A stretch of 64,000 nucleotides of DNA from Melanopsichium pennsylvanicum (lineage: Eukaryota; Basidiomycota; Ustilaginomycetes; Ustilaginales): NCBI GenBank assembly GCA_900208305.1, contig OAPG01000004.1, forward strand, positions 868,001 to 932,000, given 5' to 3'. Under the pieces are notes generated by a model. It saw only the letters and a program-made list of their open reading frames with translations. It made no database searches and was not told the origin of the DNA. Both the position numbers and the translations under genes were made by a program. Below are positions 44,401-55,248 of this stretch, one piece after another. Each line of letters starts with the position of its first letter. Position 1 is the stretch's first letter.

Positions 44401-47400
44401 CTCGGAGAGCAGGCAATGAATAAGGCTGCGGACCCGTGCCGAGTCTTGAAGATCCGGTCCCAGAACACCGATGAGAGCATTGACTACGCGACAGACTGCC
44501 TGGTGTGCAGGTAGATCCGCGCGCAAGTTGACGGATCCGGCACTGCCGCCTTCCGGTTCGTGGGTGTCGAGCATGTACAGCTTGACAAGCATGCCCAAGG
44601 AACTGGCAACATAGGGGCTGTAGCTCAAGCTGGCCGAGTCGATGACGACGTGGAGCGCTTCCATGGCATTGTAATGAACCGTTGGGTGAGGATCGTTTGA
44701 CAGCGACATGAGAACATTGACGATCGTCTTGGTGAGCGGACCAGCTGCAAGACCACCGACTTCTTTGTAGACCGAGCCAAAGGCCAAAGCACATCCGGCG
44801 CGTGCATCTGGGTCACGGTTGCCAACGATCTGATCGACGAGGAACTGCACTTGACTCGACAGCGCTTGCGAACCAGCCACAGCGGCAAGTTTTCCATAAG
44901 CTTCGCTGGCAGCCGCCCGCAAAGCAGGGTCGGCCTGCAACAAAGCATCTTGGAGCAGATCCTTGATGGCAGAGCTGAGACGATCGTTGTTGAAGCCGCT
45001 CGGGCGCTTGCCGTTGGCGCCGACCGCACTCTGAGTGGCGACCCTAAGCGCACCAAGAAGAGCAACAGCAATGTTGATCTGGACAGCCTGCTTACGGCCC
45101 GGGTTCCGATCGAGTTTGGTACTCTTGATGTGGGCCAGCATGGCTTCAAGGGAAGCTACTTGGACATCACGCTCCTGATAAGGCAGAAGCGCGGTGAAGA
45201 GTTGGATTGCGGCGTCAACCACACCGGTGGCGGCGGGCGGAGACAAGGCAGCCGATTCGCGCAGCTCGGTGGTGCTCCCAAAGTAACCTGCTTCCTGAGA
45301 AGCTGTGCCGAAGGAAAAAGTGCGTGTGATCGAGTACACGAACAGCTCGTCGTGCTCAGCGGCACCCAGTACTGGACGTCGCTGCAGAGCGTCCAGTTGC
45401 GTCTCGACCAGGTCGCGATTGAGCAAATCGGTGCGTGCAGTGTGGCTGCAAGCACCAAGGGCGTCGACAGGATCAGACACAAACGTTTCTGCATCGCGCT
45501 GCAGGCTTGTGACACCAAAGGCATAGCCGTCCGCCATCTCCCAGACGCTCGTAAAGTTGCCAGCGCTAGCAGCAATAGCCGCCTGCGCCGAGCTGCCAAT
45601 GTAGCGATCGGGGTCTGCAAACGCCTGGATGGTGGTTTTGATGAGGCCAGCCTGCATAGGCTCCATCGCCGGATTATGGGCCAGCACGGTCAGGCACTGG
45701 AAGACTCGTCGTCGCAACAAGAATTCTCGGTCGAGGAGTGACAAATTGCTGCGTTCCACATCAGGAGTGTGTTCTTGCAAGAGGTGAGGGTTCTGGGCGG
45801 CAAAGCCATCGACAAAGGCAAGGGTGTTGCTAAGTAGCGCCACAATTCTGCGAGCCGTGTCCAGGGTGACGAGAGTCGAGCCGTTGTGAAGCAAGAAGGC
45901 GAGGATGGAGGTAAGCGTGCATTCACGAACATGCAACAAGAAGCTCCATTCGGCATCGGAGCGCGTCGAGGGACCGGGCGCGGTATCTTTTGAGGTTGGT
46001 TTGGGAAGCGAGTTGCGCCAGAGGATGAGGAGTTGAGGCAGATGGAGTCGCACAAAGTTAGGACCGAGCGACATGAGCGAGCCCAACAGTGTCCAGGCCA
46101 CGGAGATCTCGACAGCGGATATGTTGAGATCGTGATTGCCGCTGTTTTTGAGCAGCTGGATGGCAAGCGAGAGCACCTTGGAGCTGATGGCAAAGGAAGT
46201 GTATAGCGGCCGTTGCGGAATGACGCCGATGAGTGCAGCGAGACCTTTGGCATGACCATTGGCACGCTTGGAGAGTTGGGCAATGCCGACCGAGCCTCCG
46301 CCGTTGGCCAAGGTGGTCAAGTCACGGTTGAGCAGCTCGAGCACGGCGGCGAGCGTGGGCGAGAGATGGGCGGGCGAAACCTGACACAAAGCCTTGAGGC
46401 ACCAGGAAGTCTGGATCTGGACGGAATGACTTGGATGTGCGAGGCAACGGATGAGCGAATCGTAGGCAGCATCGAACACCTGAGGGGGTACACTTCCCAG
46501 TTGCGCCAGTAGACCAGAGATCTCTGCGAGTGCAAGAGACAGGGTTGTTTTGGACGGTGGCTGCTGTTCTGGCATGACGGCCGGCCACTTCTTGAGGTAG
46601 TTGGTGCAAAGTTCCTGGATAGCAAGGACCTGCGCTTGCTCGCCTAGCATACGCTCGCCGATGAGTCTACGCAGGATAATGGTGACTCCGGTTCGGATGT
46701 TGAGCACATCAGCACGGGTGAGCGAAGAGCCACGAGAGTGGTTGGGGAGGTCGTCGATAAGATGCTTGAGGATGGCAGCGTAATTGGCGTTGACCCAGGC
46801 CGAGCCGAGCGTTTCGAAGAGGGTAGCGTAGATATCGAATAGGGCTGCTCGCGCTTTGCGAGTGGTGGAGCTGCGGAGGAAGGGCAGCGAGAGCTGATCG
46901 AGCATGCCGACGGGTGTCATCATGGCGCGAGGAGCGCTTGCTGCTGCCGCGGCAGCCGAAGGAGCAGTATCATCATCGTCCGAGTCTTGATCTGCACCGG
47001 CAGCGCCTTCCTTCTTCTTTTTCGACTTTTTGGTAGGAGGGGGCGCAGGTGGGACTTGTTCCACCTGTGTAGAAGCGAGGAGCCCGGCGAGCATATGGCT
47101 GAGCGCGCGCTTGGTGACGAAGTCGGCGGATTCGATCGCCTTGAGGGCAGGTGAGAGCAGATTCTCGACCTCGTTGCGTGTAGAGATGAGCTGAGCGTGA
47201 TGGACGATGGCAAGGATGCAATCGGCACATCCACGGACGACGGCACCTGCGCGATCCGAGACACCCTGACGGAGAGCCTTGATGAGATCTTTGCCGGCCT
47301 GGTCGCCCAAACTCTTGCCCGCTACAATCAATGTTTTTTGAAGAGCCAGTAGCGCGTGGTAGCGGAGGATGACGGGATGATTTGTCTGCTTGAATACTTT

Positions 47401-47916
47401 TTGAGTGAGACTGATGATGTCGTTGAAAAGCGACATGATTTGAGGGCCCAGGGAGCCAAAGACCTCGCCGAGGATATAGAGAGCGGCGACTCGGACCTCA
47501 CGATCGGCGGTCTTGGTCTTGGCATCCTCTCCAGCGACTCGAACCAAGTTTTGGAGCAGCTCGAACAGGGAGCGCGAGTCGATGCGGCGGAAAAGAACAA
47601 GGACACAGCGAGCGAGGAGACGTCGAGTGGGACGACCAGGGCGTGGAATAGCGGTGTTGGGTGCGATTGCGATAGCATTTTCATCCGTCTTGCCAAAGGT
47701 GACGGTAGGACAAGCTAGTTTGAGGACAGCCGATTCGAAGGCAGACTGTTGTGCTTTGATGGTGTCGAGGTCGGCGTTGAGGAGAGCCTGCTCAGCTTTC
47801 GAAAGCCATTCGATGACAAAGACCTCACCCTGATCGGAAGATGTGACAGCCTGAAGGCGTGACTCATCCAGCTGAAGAGCGTCGCTGTAGTCGATAGCGG
47901 GTGCTGCCGATGACAT
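41410..47916 (-). CDS. LAA1: HEAT-repeat protein Laa1/HEATR5, AP-1 accessory factor
   Basis: This 2168-residue, almost entirely helical protein fits the Laa1/HEATR5 family, which assists the clathrin adaptor AP-1 in traffic between the trans-Golgi and endosomes. Family features include the N-terminal SEWLSKAEQAL-like segment (VIEWLSKAEQALLNAD), CPTVTFGKTDENAIAIAPNT, RLLARCVLVLFRRIDSRSLF, the KKKEGAA-type basic linker, and VVESTKALQHFGLFA in the middle, with HEAT repeats throughout (for example DPHPTVHYNAMEALHVVIDS and QDALLQADPALRAAASEAYG). Length matches family members (about 2000-2070). I start at MSSAAPAIDYS; an in-frame ATG at 47946 adds ten residues. The end is a Gly/Ala-rich tail and SSIALKSFGS. 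Confidence 0.9.
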   Translation of the reverse strand: MSSAAPAIDYSDALQLDESRLQAVTSSDQGEVFVIEWLSKAEQALLNADLDTIKAQQSAFESAVLKLACPTVTFGKTDENAIAIAPNTAIPRPGRPTRRLLARCVLVLFRRIDSRSLFELLQNLVRVAGEDAKTKTADREVRVAALYILGEVFGSLGPQIMSLFNDIISLTQKVFKQTNHPVILRYHALLALQKTLIVAGKSLGDQAGKDLIKALRQGVSDRAGAVVRGCADCILAIVHHAQLISTRNEVENLLSPALKAIESADFVTKRALSHMLAGLLASTQVEQVPPAPPPTKKSKKKKEGAAGADQDSDDDDTAPSAAAAAASAPRAMMTPVGMLDQLSLPFLRSSTTRKARAALFDIYATLFETLGSAWVNANYAAILKHLIDDLPNHSRGSSLTRADVLNIRTGVTIILRRLIGERMLGEQAQVLAIQELCTNYLKKWPAVMPEQQPPSKTTLSLALAEISGLLAQLGSVPPQVFDAAYDSLIRCLAHPSHSVQIQTSWCLKALCQVSPAHLSPTLAAVLELLNRDLTTLANGGGSVGIAQLSKRANGHAKGLAALIGVIPQRPLYTSFAISSKVLSLAIQLLKNSGNHDLNISAVEISVAWTLLGSLMSLGPNFVRLHLPQLLILWRNSLPKPTSKDTAPGPSTRSDAEWSFLLHVRECTLTSILAFLLHNGSTLVTLDTARRIVALLSNTLAFVDGFAAQNPHLLQEHTPDVERSNLSLLDREFLLRRRVFQCLTVLAHNPAMEPMQAGLIKTTIQAFADPDRYIGSSAQAAIAASAGNFTSVWEMADGYAFGVTSLQRDAETFVSDPVDALGACSHTARTDLLNRDLVETQLDALQRRPVLGAAEHDELFVYSITRTFSFGTASQEAGYFGSTTELRESAALSPPAATGVVDAAIQLFTALLPYQERDVQVASLEAMLAHIKSTKLDRNPGRKQAVQINIAVALLGALRVATQSAVGANGKRPSGFNNDRLSSAIKDLLQDALLQADPALRAAASEAYGKLAAVAGSQALSSQVQFLVDQIVGNRDPDARAGCALAFGSVYKEVGGLAAGPLTKTIVNVLMSLSNDPHPTVHYNAMEALHVVIDSASLSYSPYVASSLGMLVKLYMLDTHEPEGGSAGSVNLRADLPAHQAVCRVVNALIGVLGPDLQDSARVRSLIHCLLSEFSHESDPGVVVESTKALQHFGLFASQFVDVTAWIEQLRKQLAGKQRTLKLAAVTAFYQLVQREALAMSRIGGDQLVEEFFAQLDEDPKLAGSREVIISWLQKTADLAPNGWIDLCQRIMTTAPTRQNANNAADQSKQLPSLAMMLQDEEAAAIDLGNDTNAVKLNATGGSRWRTQLFALRCLHQVFVAVRQAGKLEHFSTPPGAGEKGRASPQRRLLMSNRVVDLIRMAFTASTSANIEIRLEGLVVLRDVIESFKLARDPDFEEAMLLEQHQAPIAAALTPAFLTDSTPEVLAAAVQVCAVFVASGVIKQVSRMGRILKQLVSALDSCMQPSMTQLGDVKDLSQNANAMLKIAVFTAWAELQTASAAQSYLVDVVKPHVARIVPYWIASLREYAKIRSDPEMDIGGSPGGLGPSINASLDSQYAGLAREVVLPYHERSWHTILQAVTGLLQENDARALAAMNGETAPTTAGTTGTSAAAPKARSEPCLFFFVMYGLAFEALATRSTSSAESALEGKVMRISLRAMTALSKPQVAGSALLQDSLFSELCNLWYRLVMTEPPAVQVAVLETIGGMAASYGKLLLSGDDEAVAEAGKLPNEAKLSQCLRVVVCVLQNVRTTRGSVDEKAVLLRVAYSAYIGMVGLFPKALQEDLFAVGFYSYSEMLKDETSEQDLIGPSLSSLKDLCERSAKSVKPNSDVLQRAVHGFLSQALQHVEDLRTRVGRVALNKTKNSLLVVVVVLTSIPINIKVSQAVAEHACYLIIQKLLSFEEEVSQWKQTAAHGSTSKVGETQSQLAEGVEEIGLVSVNCARTIILSASCGNPSLLYCVGQLLPGLIEFVCRAGPLVSSSPKSSSSSTTNTPRTTLQGALKDVIKTFNGMISTLPSEGDFRSRALAIVLPTLLVLMNPSKVTELHSFTVRQLISLAGQHAAAFKEATAALDPERKAVLEGSIRAQLGQGAAGAGAGAAGANGGTANGVAGQASTKQLASSIALKSFGS

Positions 47917-48796
47917 TGTAACGAGAGAATTTGGCTCGACGGCCAATGCCTGTGATTTCAGCTAATGTTCTGAGCTGGAAACGCGGTCGATTACGCCCAA
48001 GCCAAGCCACGAATGATGGCTATGTGGACGGCTGAGGGAGGAGTCGATGTGAAGGCGGACGAAGAGGTAGGAAGTACAGGAGTGCCTCCGCTGATGAAGA
48101 TGATATTGTGGGCGGTTGGAAGCTCAATAATAATGACTGAGAACTACAGTTTGATTCACGTTGGCAACTGTCACGCGTGTACGAAGATGAAGTTGCCGAT
48201 TCATGCTCTTCCTATCTATCCTAACACACCAGCATCGACTCGCAAACATGACTTTTTTCACTCGGTTCAAAGGTCAAGTCAGCTGAACCGGTAAGCATCA
48301 TTCACACCTCGTAAAGAAAGAGGAAGCCACATTCACAGATGGACTCAGGACATCAGAAACCATAGTCATAGCCGGAATGGCTAAGGTATGTGTCCCACCA
48401 AGTCTCAAACAATTTGCCCGATCTCTGTACGACCAAGACCCGATTCAATTCAGGAGCGGCGCACTGGCCTCCACCTCGCACAGCGTCACAGCCTTGTGCG
48501 CTCGTAGGTTCCTGAAGTTAAACTTTGATCTGAGCCTCGCAGTATCAGATGTACGACACTTTCTTCTTGTTGGCATTCACTCACCATACCTCAACAGGCC
48601 TATCATCCTTTCTTTCAATCACTCGGCCCATTAAAAGCCATCTTACACCCTCGAGCAAGCTACATTCTTTGTCTGCTGTTGCTCGACATCAAAGTGACTT
48701 GCAAAGGCTGCTGCTCTTCACTTTGATGCAACACTAGGCTGCCACCTGCTCCTCTCAATCAGCAGCTGCTACCGAAGCTGCTGTTAGCCTGACATC
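47917..48796. other. Divergent promoter region between LAA1 and UBP2
   Basis: About 880 bp without a supportable gene. The frame at 48377-48634 has no features. The last 150 bp before UBP2 are rich in CTG and CTC. Confidence 0.5.
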
Positions 48797-51700
48797 ATGG
48801 GGTTTCAACGAAGCCAAATCGACTCCATCAACATTGTCGACAACGTCACACGCCCAACTGAATCCTCGGTGCAATCAATCAAACGTGCAACTACAGCGTC
48901 GTCTGCTGTCGACGAAAATGAGACCATCGACATCACCATCAATGAAGACGATCACAGAAATGTGTTTGGATCTCAATCCTCAGTTCCGCTCCAGCTTCCA
49001 CTTCGACCTGCGACACAAACGTCAATAGCACATAAATCAGCATCGCGAGACGCGCCCCGCGCCTCCCCGCCTCCTTCCTATGATCACGTTCTTCAATCTC
49101 CAACACATGTGCACCCGATGGCGTCACCGATCTCGACCCTCCTCGCTCCTACCACCTTCGACTCCCTTCGGCATTGCACGAGTCTGGCCTACTTTTTAAC
49201 CCCCAACTCAGTCTGAGCAGGATCGGCTTCGTGCGTGATTCGCCCATAGATCCCCGAGCCACTGCTGTCTATGCCATTCCTCCTCCCGCTGCGTCTGGGA
49301 CGACATCAGGCTCGATCACAACCCAACCCACGCCGTCGCCGTCCGAACTGGCTCAGACTCCCTCACTCGCTCAAATCAATGCCTGCAAACCACATCCGGA
49401 TGCCCTCTTCACCGCTGAGACGCTCGAGTGGAGGCTCATATTCGATCAACACCAGATGTACCGCATCCCTCCCCCTCATGAGCCCATCCACAAGGCAGAG
49501 CCCATCTATGATGCGTGCAGCCTTATGCCAGGCTCCGTATCCATGTACGAAACAAATCCTATCTCGATCGCGGCTCAGGCGCAGCGTAACCCCGTCCAGC
49601 TTCTCGAGCGCTGGAATTCGAAAAACCCACACGCTCCTCTGCCCACCCTCGAGGAGTTCAACAAGCACAGTTGCTACCTCACCGGCAAACGCTTGTACAC
49701 CAGCCCGCCGGACAGCATCGTATCCGTTGTCGATCGGCAGCTTCTGATGCACTTCAAAGAGAATCGTGAGAACAATCCCGCCGTTGGTTTGACCGGAATC
49801 GAACATTTCGTTCGTGCCCTTGGCATTTTAGTCAGGATCATCGGCAACTTTGTGCATGGCGAGCGACGCGGCGCACCCACTACAAGTACCATCATCACCC
49901 AAAAACTTGGTTGGGATCAGTCATCCCGCCAGATCTTCTCAGCTCTTGGATGGATGGAAGATAAAATGCCCGATGGACGCAACGCAATCATACCGCCGCC
50001 CACACGCTCGACATCCGCAACGAGCATCCCCACCGACCAAGGCTCGAGCCATGCTTCGACAGACCCACCTGCACCTGCCATCATTCTTCGACGTAACATC
50101 CGTGCTTGGATCGAGCTCAGCGTCTGGATGGCGTTTCACCTCGACCAATTGCGCATAAACAGGCCATCATCATCGCTTCTCTCCTCGGCAGAGCCCATAC
50201 TCGCGACACGTCTCGTGACCGAATCTGCCTCCCAGTCCATCCTTGAGCTAATCGGCCTAGGCCAACAGCACCTGGACACATCCTACAAAAAAGATGTCCC
50301 CTCCACAACCCTCGAGGCATTCTTCCTCCTGGGGGCTTCCAGCATCAACAGGGACGAGCTGATCAAATTCGCCTACCTCATCAACATGGAAGCCAATTTG
50401 GATCGCCGCGCCGTCGAGCTGTTCGGCTGTCTCGACGAAATCTACAACACTCAGCGACGCACCTCGCGTGTGCTGGAGGAGCTCGTGGTGTACGAACGAA
50501 GCCAAGGCAGATACTCCCTACGTGACCTTGACAAGGCCTACGAGCGACTTCATCTCTCGCCTACTCACCTCGGGCCTGATGTCGAGCGTGACAGCATCCC
50601 GCTCGACCTCATTGTCGACAACTACAAAGCCAGAGCTCGCGAAGTTCTGATCAACAGTGATGCTTCCGAGCATGCCGCGGTCAAGGACGCGCTCAAGATC
50701 ATCACGCACCACCTCGGAAAGCCCGAGAGGCTCGTGCAAGCGCTCGACGAGCACGTCGATATGGATATCGAGCAGGCATATACCATGCTGGACGCCAATC
50801 CGGATCTGGATGATCCAACTTTGCTCGCGATCTTTGACCTCTACATTGCGGATGCGCCTGCTCGTCGTGATCTGATGAGACATGCCTTACGCGCTATCGC
50901 CGAACACCGCAAGAGCGAGTATCTTCGTCATTTCCTTTCCACAGGTGAAAGGGACGCTTCCACTGCAGAAAGCTGGCAACAGCTGCCCTCCAATGACCTT
51001 CCTGCCGGCATCGAAAACATTGGCAACACGTGCTACCTCAACTCGGTTTTGCAGTACTTTTTCTCCATCACCGAGGTTCGCACCCGCGTCTTGCAGGCTG
51101 CAGCGACTGTTCAAGCAGGTGCGGGCCTGCCTGACGACCTGGCTAGAGCTCCAGATCTTCAAGCAGACACGGGACGTAGGGTGGGCGGTCAACACATCAC
51201 CGTTCGGGAGTTGCAGCGTAGCAGGAGGTTCGTCGCCCAGCTTGCTGACCTGTTTCGTCAGCTCATTCACGCCAACTCTCTGTCGGTCCGCCCTGAGAGG
51301 GAGCTTGCTTACCTTGCGCTCGTCTCTTCTCGGGCAGAAGAGCTTGAAGGAGAATTCAGCTCGATTGCTGAGGCGGACGTTCAAGACGCACCCCAACTTT
51401 CGTCGGACCCTGCTCCTATTGAGCCGAGCTTGCCCGCGCAAGCCCCAACTCCCGTCGCATCTGTGAACGGGGATGTTCAATCGATGGACACCACCCCAGA
51501 CGAGTCGATTGCAATTCAGACTGCCGAATCCACCCCGGGCACGACCGTCACGGCGTCTGCACCGCCACCACCTTTGCCGCCACGTCCGGCCCGTAACAGC
51601 ACCGTTACCGATGCCATACCGACTCCTGCTCGACGCAACTCACTCATGCAGCTCGGCGCACAGCAGGACGTCTCGGAGTGCCTCGACAACTGCATGTTCC

Positions 51701-53244
51701 AGCTCGAAGTGGCTCTGGCTATTAGCAAAGATGCCAGCATCCCTTCTACGTCAAGCACCAAGGACAGCATGGAGGTCGATGGGGGCGGCGGCGCAGGCGA
51801 TGGCGCCAGCGAAGATCTGCTGACCAATTTGTTCCTCGGCAAGACGTGTCAGCGAATTGAAGCAGACACCATTACCGCGACCAACGTCCAGAACAATCAC
51901 GATCCGAACGGCACGGTGATTCGACCGCCTCAGCCCCACAAGCAACCAAGCACGCATATCAAGCACGAAGTCTTCAAAATTCTGCCGATCGATGTGCTGG
52001 AGGAGGGACGTGATGTCTACGATGGTTTTGATGGGTTTTTCGACTCTGATACCTTTGTGGCCACTTCTGGAGCCGTGCAACGTCGCTCGGTGACCTTGTT
52101 GTCTGCGCCGCCTCTGCTACAGATTCAGCTGCAACGTGTGCAGTATGACCGCGTCACGATGCGCGCCTTCAAGTCGCAGGCACACCTGGACATGCCCGAG
52201 ACGCTTTACATGGACAGATACATGGATCTGGACCCGAGCCAAGGCGACAATGCATCCCGCATTGTCAAGAGGCTTGACTGCCAGGCGAAGCGACGCAGGA
52301 TCGAGGAGCTCAGGGCGCAGCTGGCGGCTTGCAAGGACGGCGCCAACCTTCATCTGACACAGACTCTCAGTCAAGCAGCCAACACGGTCGAGGAGCTGGC
52401 CAAGTTGCCTCCTTTGGCTGATTTTGCAGCGCAGCTGGACGAGATCAAGACGGAGTCTGCTCAGGCTGACACTGAGAGTGCTGTGCTCTCGTCACCGCGG
52501 TCTCGCGCAAAGCAAGCTGCCTCTCTCGGGGAAGAATCGCAAAATGATGCCCAGAGTCAACACGCGCAGAAATCGACTAACAGCAGCGTCGCTTCTGTCG
52601 CCTCTGCATCGTCGGATGGGCCCTTTCCTCCCGCCTTGTCCGCTCTCATCGATGCAGGACTTTCGAATCTGCTCCACGAAGAGTCCAAACTGTTGCGCGA
52701 GCAAATGGAGAGAGCCAAACGAGAGATCGAGACACTCAAGACCGAGATGGCGTCGATCTGGGCTGACGAGCGTCGTTTCCCCTATCGGCTAGTTGCTGTA
52801 TTTATGCATCGTGGAGAGGCGAGTCACGGACACTATTTTCTGAACCTTCGTGGCGGGGGTGAGGACGCAAAATGGTTCAAGTACAATGACTCTGCTGTGA
52901 CAGGCACGTCGTTGGATCAGGTGTTGAGGGATAGGTCGAGTGCGACGCCGTACTTGGTCACTTATGTGAGAGAGGATTATGTGCATCTGATCGATCCAAT
53001 TTGTCGGACGATCGACGTGGAACAGGTACAGCAACAGCAGCATCAGAGTGGGATGGAGGTGGAAGAAGCGACCGTACAGGACATCGTAGCTGGGTGGGAG
53101 AGCGAGCCAAAGCCAACAGCAACAGCCACTGGCGCTGGCGAAGCGATCAAGCCGTCGGTTGTCACCGATGTTCAAACTGCATCAGGAGAAACAGCAAAAG
53201 GAAATGAAAGCCCCATCAAAAGGGCACGAACAGACGATTTGTAA
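48797..53244 (+). CDS. UBP2: Ubiquitin carboxyl-terminal hydrolase Ubp2, frame broken near the 5' end
   Basis: Ubp2 removes Lys63-linked ubiquitin chains and, in yeast, works with Rsp5/Rup1 in endosomal sorting. The main frame runs to 53244 and contains the USP Cys box LPAGIENIGNTCYLNSVLQY (catalytic Cys codon 51031-51033), QQDVSECLDNCMFQLE, DVYDGFDGFFD, IQLQRVQYDRVTMRAFKSQA, LYMDRYMDLD, and the His box FMHRGEASHGHYF (His codon 52831-52833). These match Ubp2 better than other USPs, including the large helical insert before the His box. The upstream part, from the ATG at 48797, lies in another frame that stops at 49216; the frames overlap from 49084. Reading across near 49174 would give DSLRH then LHESGLLFNPQ, which looks continuous. 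So either one base is missing there or an atypical intron exists; I see no good donor. Total is about 1480 residues if joined. Confidence 0.85.
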
Positions 53245-53405
53245 TCGTGTATTCCCTATCCGAAAAATTCACACAAAAGAACAAAACACAATCGACGCAA
53301 ACGGACACCCCCCCACAACGCTGTTTGTTTGTCTGTTGGGGCTCTCTGTCTGGCTTTGTGATTGCGGATGCCGTTGTAAACTGGTCTAACTTGGCGCGAA
53401 AAAGC
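53245..53405. terminator. Short convergent 3' region of UBP2 and GCLM
   Basis: Only 161 bp separate two convergent stop codons, so both 3' UTRs and polyadenylation sites must lie here or overlap. No polyadenylation signal is decisive. Confidence 0.4.
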
Positions 53406-54680
53406 CTAATCGGTTGAAACAAACACAATGTAACCCTTATCGGCGAGGACGCCTCTATCCCTAATCAAGGTTGTATATTTGAGCGCCCATTTTGGTCTCA
53501 ATCGTTCCCCGTCTGGTTGCTTGACCGGCAATTTGGTTTGAAACTCGTCCATCAATGCTGGCAACGTTCTCTTGGGTAGGACGTCCTTCCTATCGCTATG
53601 GGCCACCAACTGGATGCCCATTTTGGAGCAGTACGAGTCGAAATCTCGATCGAATGCACAGGGATCCTGTTTGACGTTGATCGACACCAATCGTGGTCTC
53701 CTGGCGGTGGAGACCAGCGAGTATTCCATGTTATAAAAGGACCCTACGCTGCGGTTGCTGTTGTCGGCGGTGTTGGTAGCAGTGGTGGCGGTGGTGGATG
53801 AGGGTACGTCAGAGTTGGCCAGAGCAGGTTGTGACGTGGAAGCGGATGGTTCTGAAGTGTCTGTGCTGAGTGGGATAGCTGGCGAGAAGAGCGGCAGGGA
53901 TGGTGGTTGAATCGGCGGAGACAAGCTCTTCAGGAGCAAGTCGAGATTCGACGGGCTAATATCTGATAATCCCAATGAGAAGAGCTGAGGGTTCTGAGAG
54001 ACATGCGACCACACATGTTTCACTTGGTTGACCCAAAAGGCTGGACCATCCTGGTGAGCAGCGTCTGAAGCGGCGGTCGAGTTGGCTGCGGATGAGGAAA
54101 GGTGTTGGTGTGGCCTGGAATCCAGATCCAAAGTAGGGAAGCTGAGCATCAGAGTGTCGACGGTGATGATACCTGTGGTGCTGGTCAATCGTTGCAGCGC
54201 ATCGTCGACGAGATCGGCAGAAAGGTCGTTGGGATCAAGGAAGAAGAATTTGGCAGTGATATCGTAAGAATTTCTGTGATCGGGCGTGCAAGGATCTGCA
54301 ATGGGGTTGGTGATGGTTGCTGGATTCGGTAGTGCGAGTGTGGCTGAGCGAGGATTCCAATGATAAGAGATGTAGGGACGTTCCGAGTCTGCTGTTGGGA
54401 AGAAACCTTTCTTCACTTGCGAGCCAGAGGGAGAGGAAGAGGATGGACCATTTGCGTCCGAGCTAGTGGGCATAGTCGCGAGTGAATCACAGCCAGAGCC
54501 AGCGCCCGAATTGGGAGAAGATGGCGTGTAGTCGTCGGGGTGACCATCGAGTGCGAAGTGAAGAGTTTGATGGATTGCGTGTGCAAGTTCTCCATCGGCA
54601 GAAGGTTTCAAGGAACGCGATACATCGTGAGTGTGGATATACAGCTGACGGAACGGGGCTTCGCCCGATGCTAACGCCAT
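53406..54680 (-). CDS. Glutamate-cysteine ligase regulatory subunit (GCLM-like)
   Basis: The C-terminal region matches the modifier subunit of glutamate-cysteine ligase, which lowers feedback inhibition of the catalytic subunit in glutathione synthesis. The fold is aldo-keto-reductase-like without activity. Visible features are ITVDTLMLSFPTLDLD, SLGLSDISPSNLDLLL, RRPRLVSINVKQDPCAFDRD, FDSYCSKMGIQLVAHSDRKD, and the terminal KWALKYTTLIRDRGVLADKGYI-type block (conserved WxLxYxxxIxxRGxxxxKGYI). Ser/Thr-rich inserts (around residues 90-110 and 290-340) lengthen it to 424 residues, compared with about 275 in animals. I start at MALASGEAPFRQ; the frame is open to an ATG at 54803 but that extension is not conserved-looking. 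The gene converges on UBP2. Confidence 0.88.
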   Translation of the reverse strand: MALASGEAPFRQLYIHTHDVSRSLKPSADGELAHAIHQTLHFALDGHPDDYTPSSPNSGAGSGCDSLATMPTSSDANGPSSSSPSGSQVKKGFFPTADSERPYISYHWNPRSATLALPNPATITNPIADPCTPDHRNSYDITAKFFFLDPNDLSADLVDDALQRLTSTTGIITVDTLMLSFPTLDLDSRPHQHLSSSAANSTAASDAAHQDGPAFWVNQVKHVWSHVSQNPQLFSLGLSDISPSNLDLLLKSLSPPIQPPSLPLFSPAIPLSTDTSEPSASTSQPALANSDVPSSTTATTATNTADNSNRSVGSFYNMEYSLVSTARRPRLVSINVKQDPCAFDRDFDSYCSKMGIQLVAHSDRKDVLPKRTLPALMDEFQTKLPVKQPDGERLRPKWALKYTTLIRDRGVLADKGYIVFVSTD

Positions 54681-55248
54681 GACTGTTTGAGTCGGAAGCC
54701 GAAGATGCTCTGTCAGGAATGATGGAGGACAAGAACGTAGGAGCAAGTGTGGGTACCAAGCTTGGTTTTTGGTGCTAAAGTCCGTCCGTCGGTTGACAGG
54801 CAAAGGGTGGTTTTAGCGGCAATACAAGAAGGCTTTGCACATGGCTTCTATACTATCTATATTTATTTGAAATAGCTATCGCTAGGTTCCGTCAAAAAAT
54901 TTAATTTGTGCAAATTTCTAAATCTAACAATGTAAAACAAAGCGCACGATTTACGCACGGCCGCTGCACCCTCACGCTCAAACCCATGTCCAACGGCTCT
55001 ACTCTAACTGACTCCATCCTCCGACAACCACATCTCCATTGCATACGCAGCGTACTGTACAGCGCACCGACTAGGATCAATCACAATCAACAACGGCCAT
55101 TGAACACACCGCGAAAAGCTCATTTGAAAGCAATTTCATTCCACCTCCGACATGTCCAGCTCCAGATAGTTCAAGTTTACTTGCAAGAGCAAATCCACAG
55201 CTTCGTCATCACGGCTTTAGCGCCCGTCTCGGCTTGCAATTAGCAAAG
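54681..55248. other. Divergent promoter region between GCLM and VPS8
   Basis: About 570 bp, A/T-rich near 54850-54930, with TACTGTA at 55053. No gene is visible. Confidence 0.55.

Noticed and set aside
48377..48634. 85-codon frame upstream of UBP2
   Set aside because: No family features; it lies in the expected promoter and leader of UBP2.
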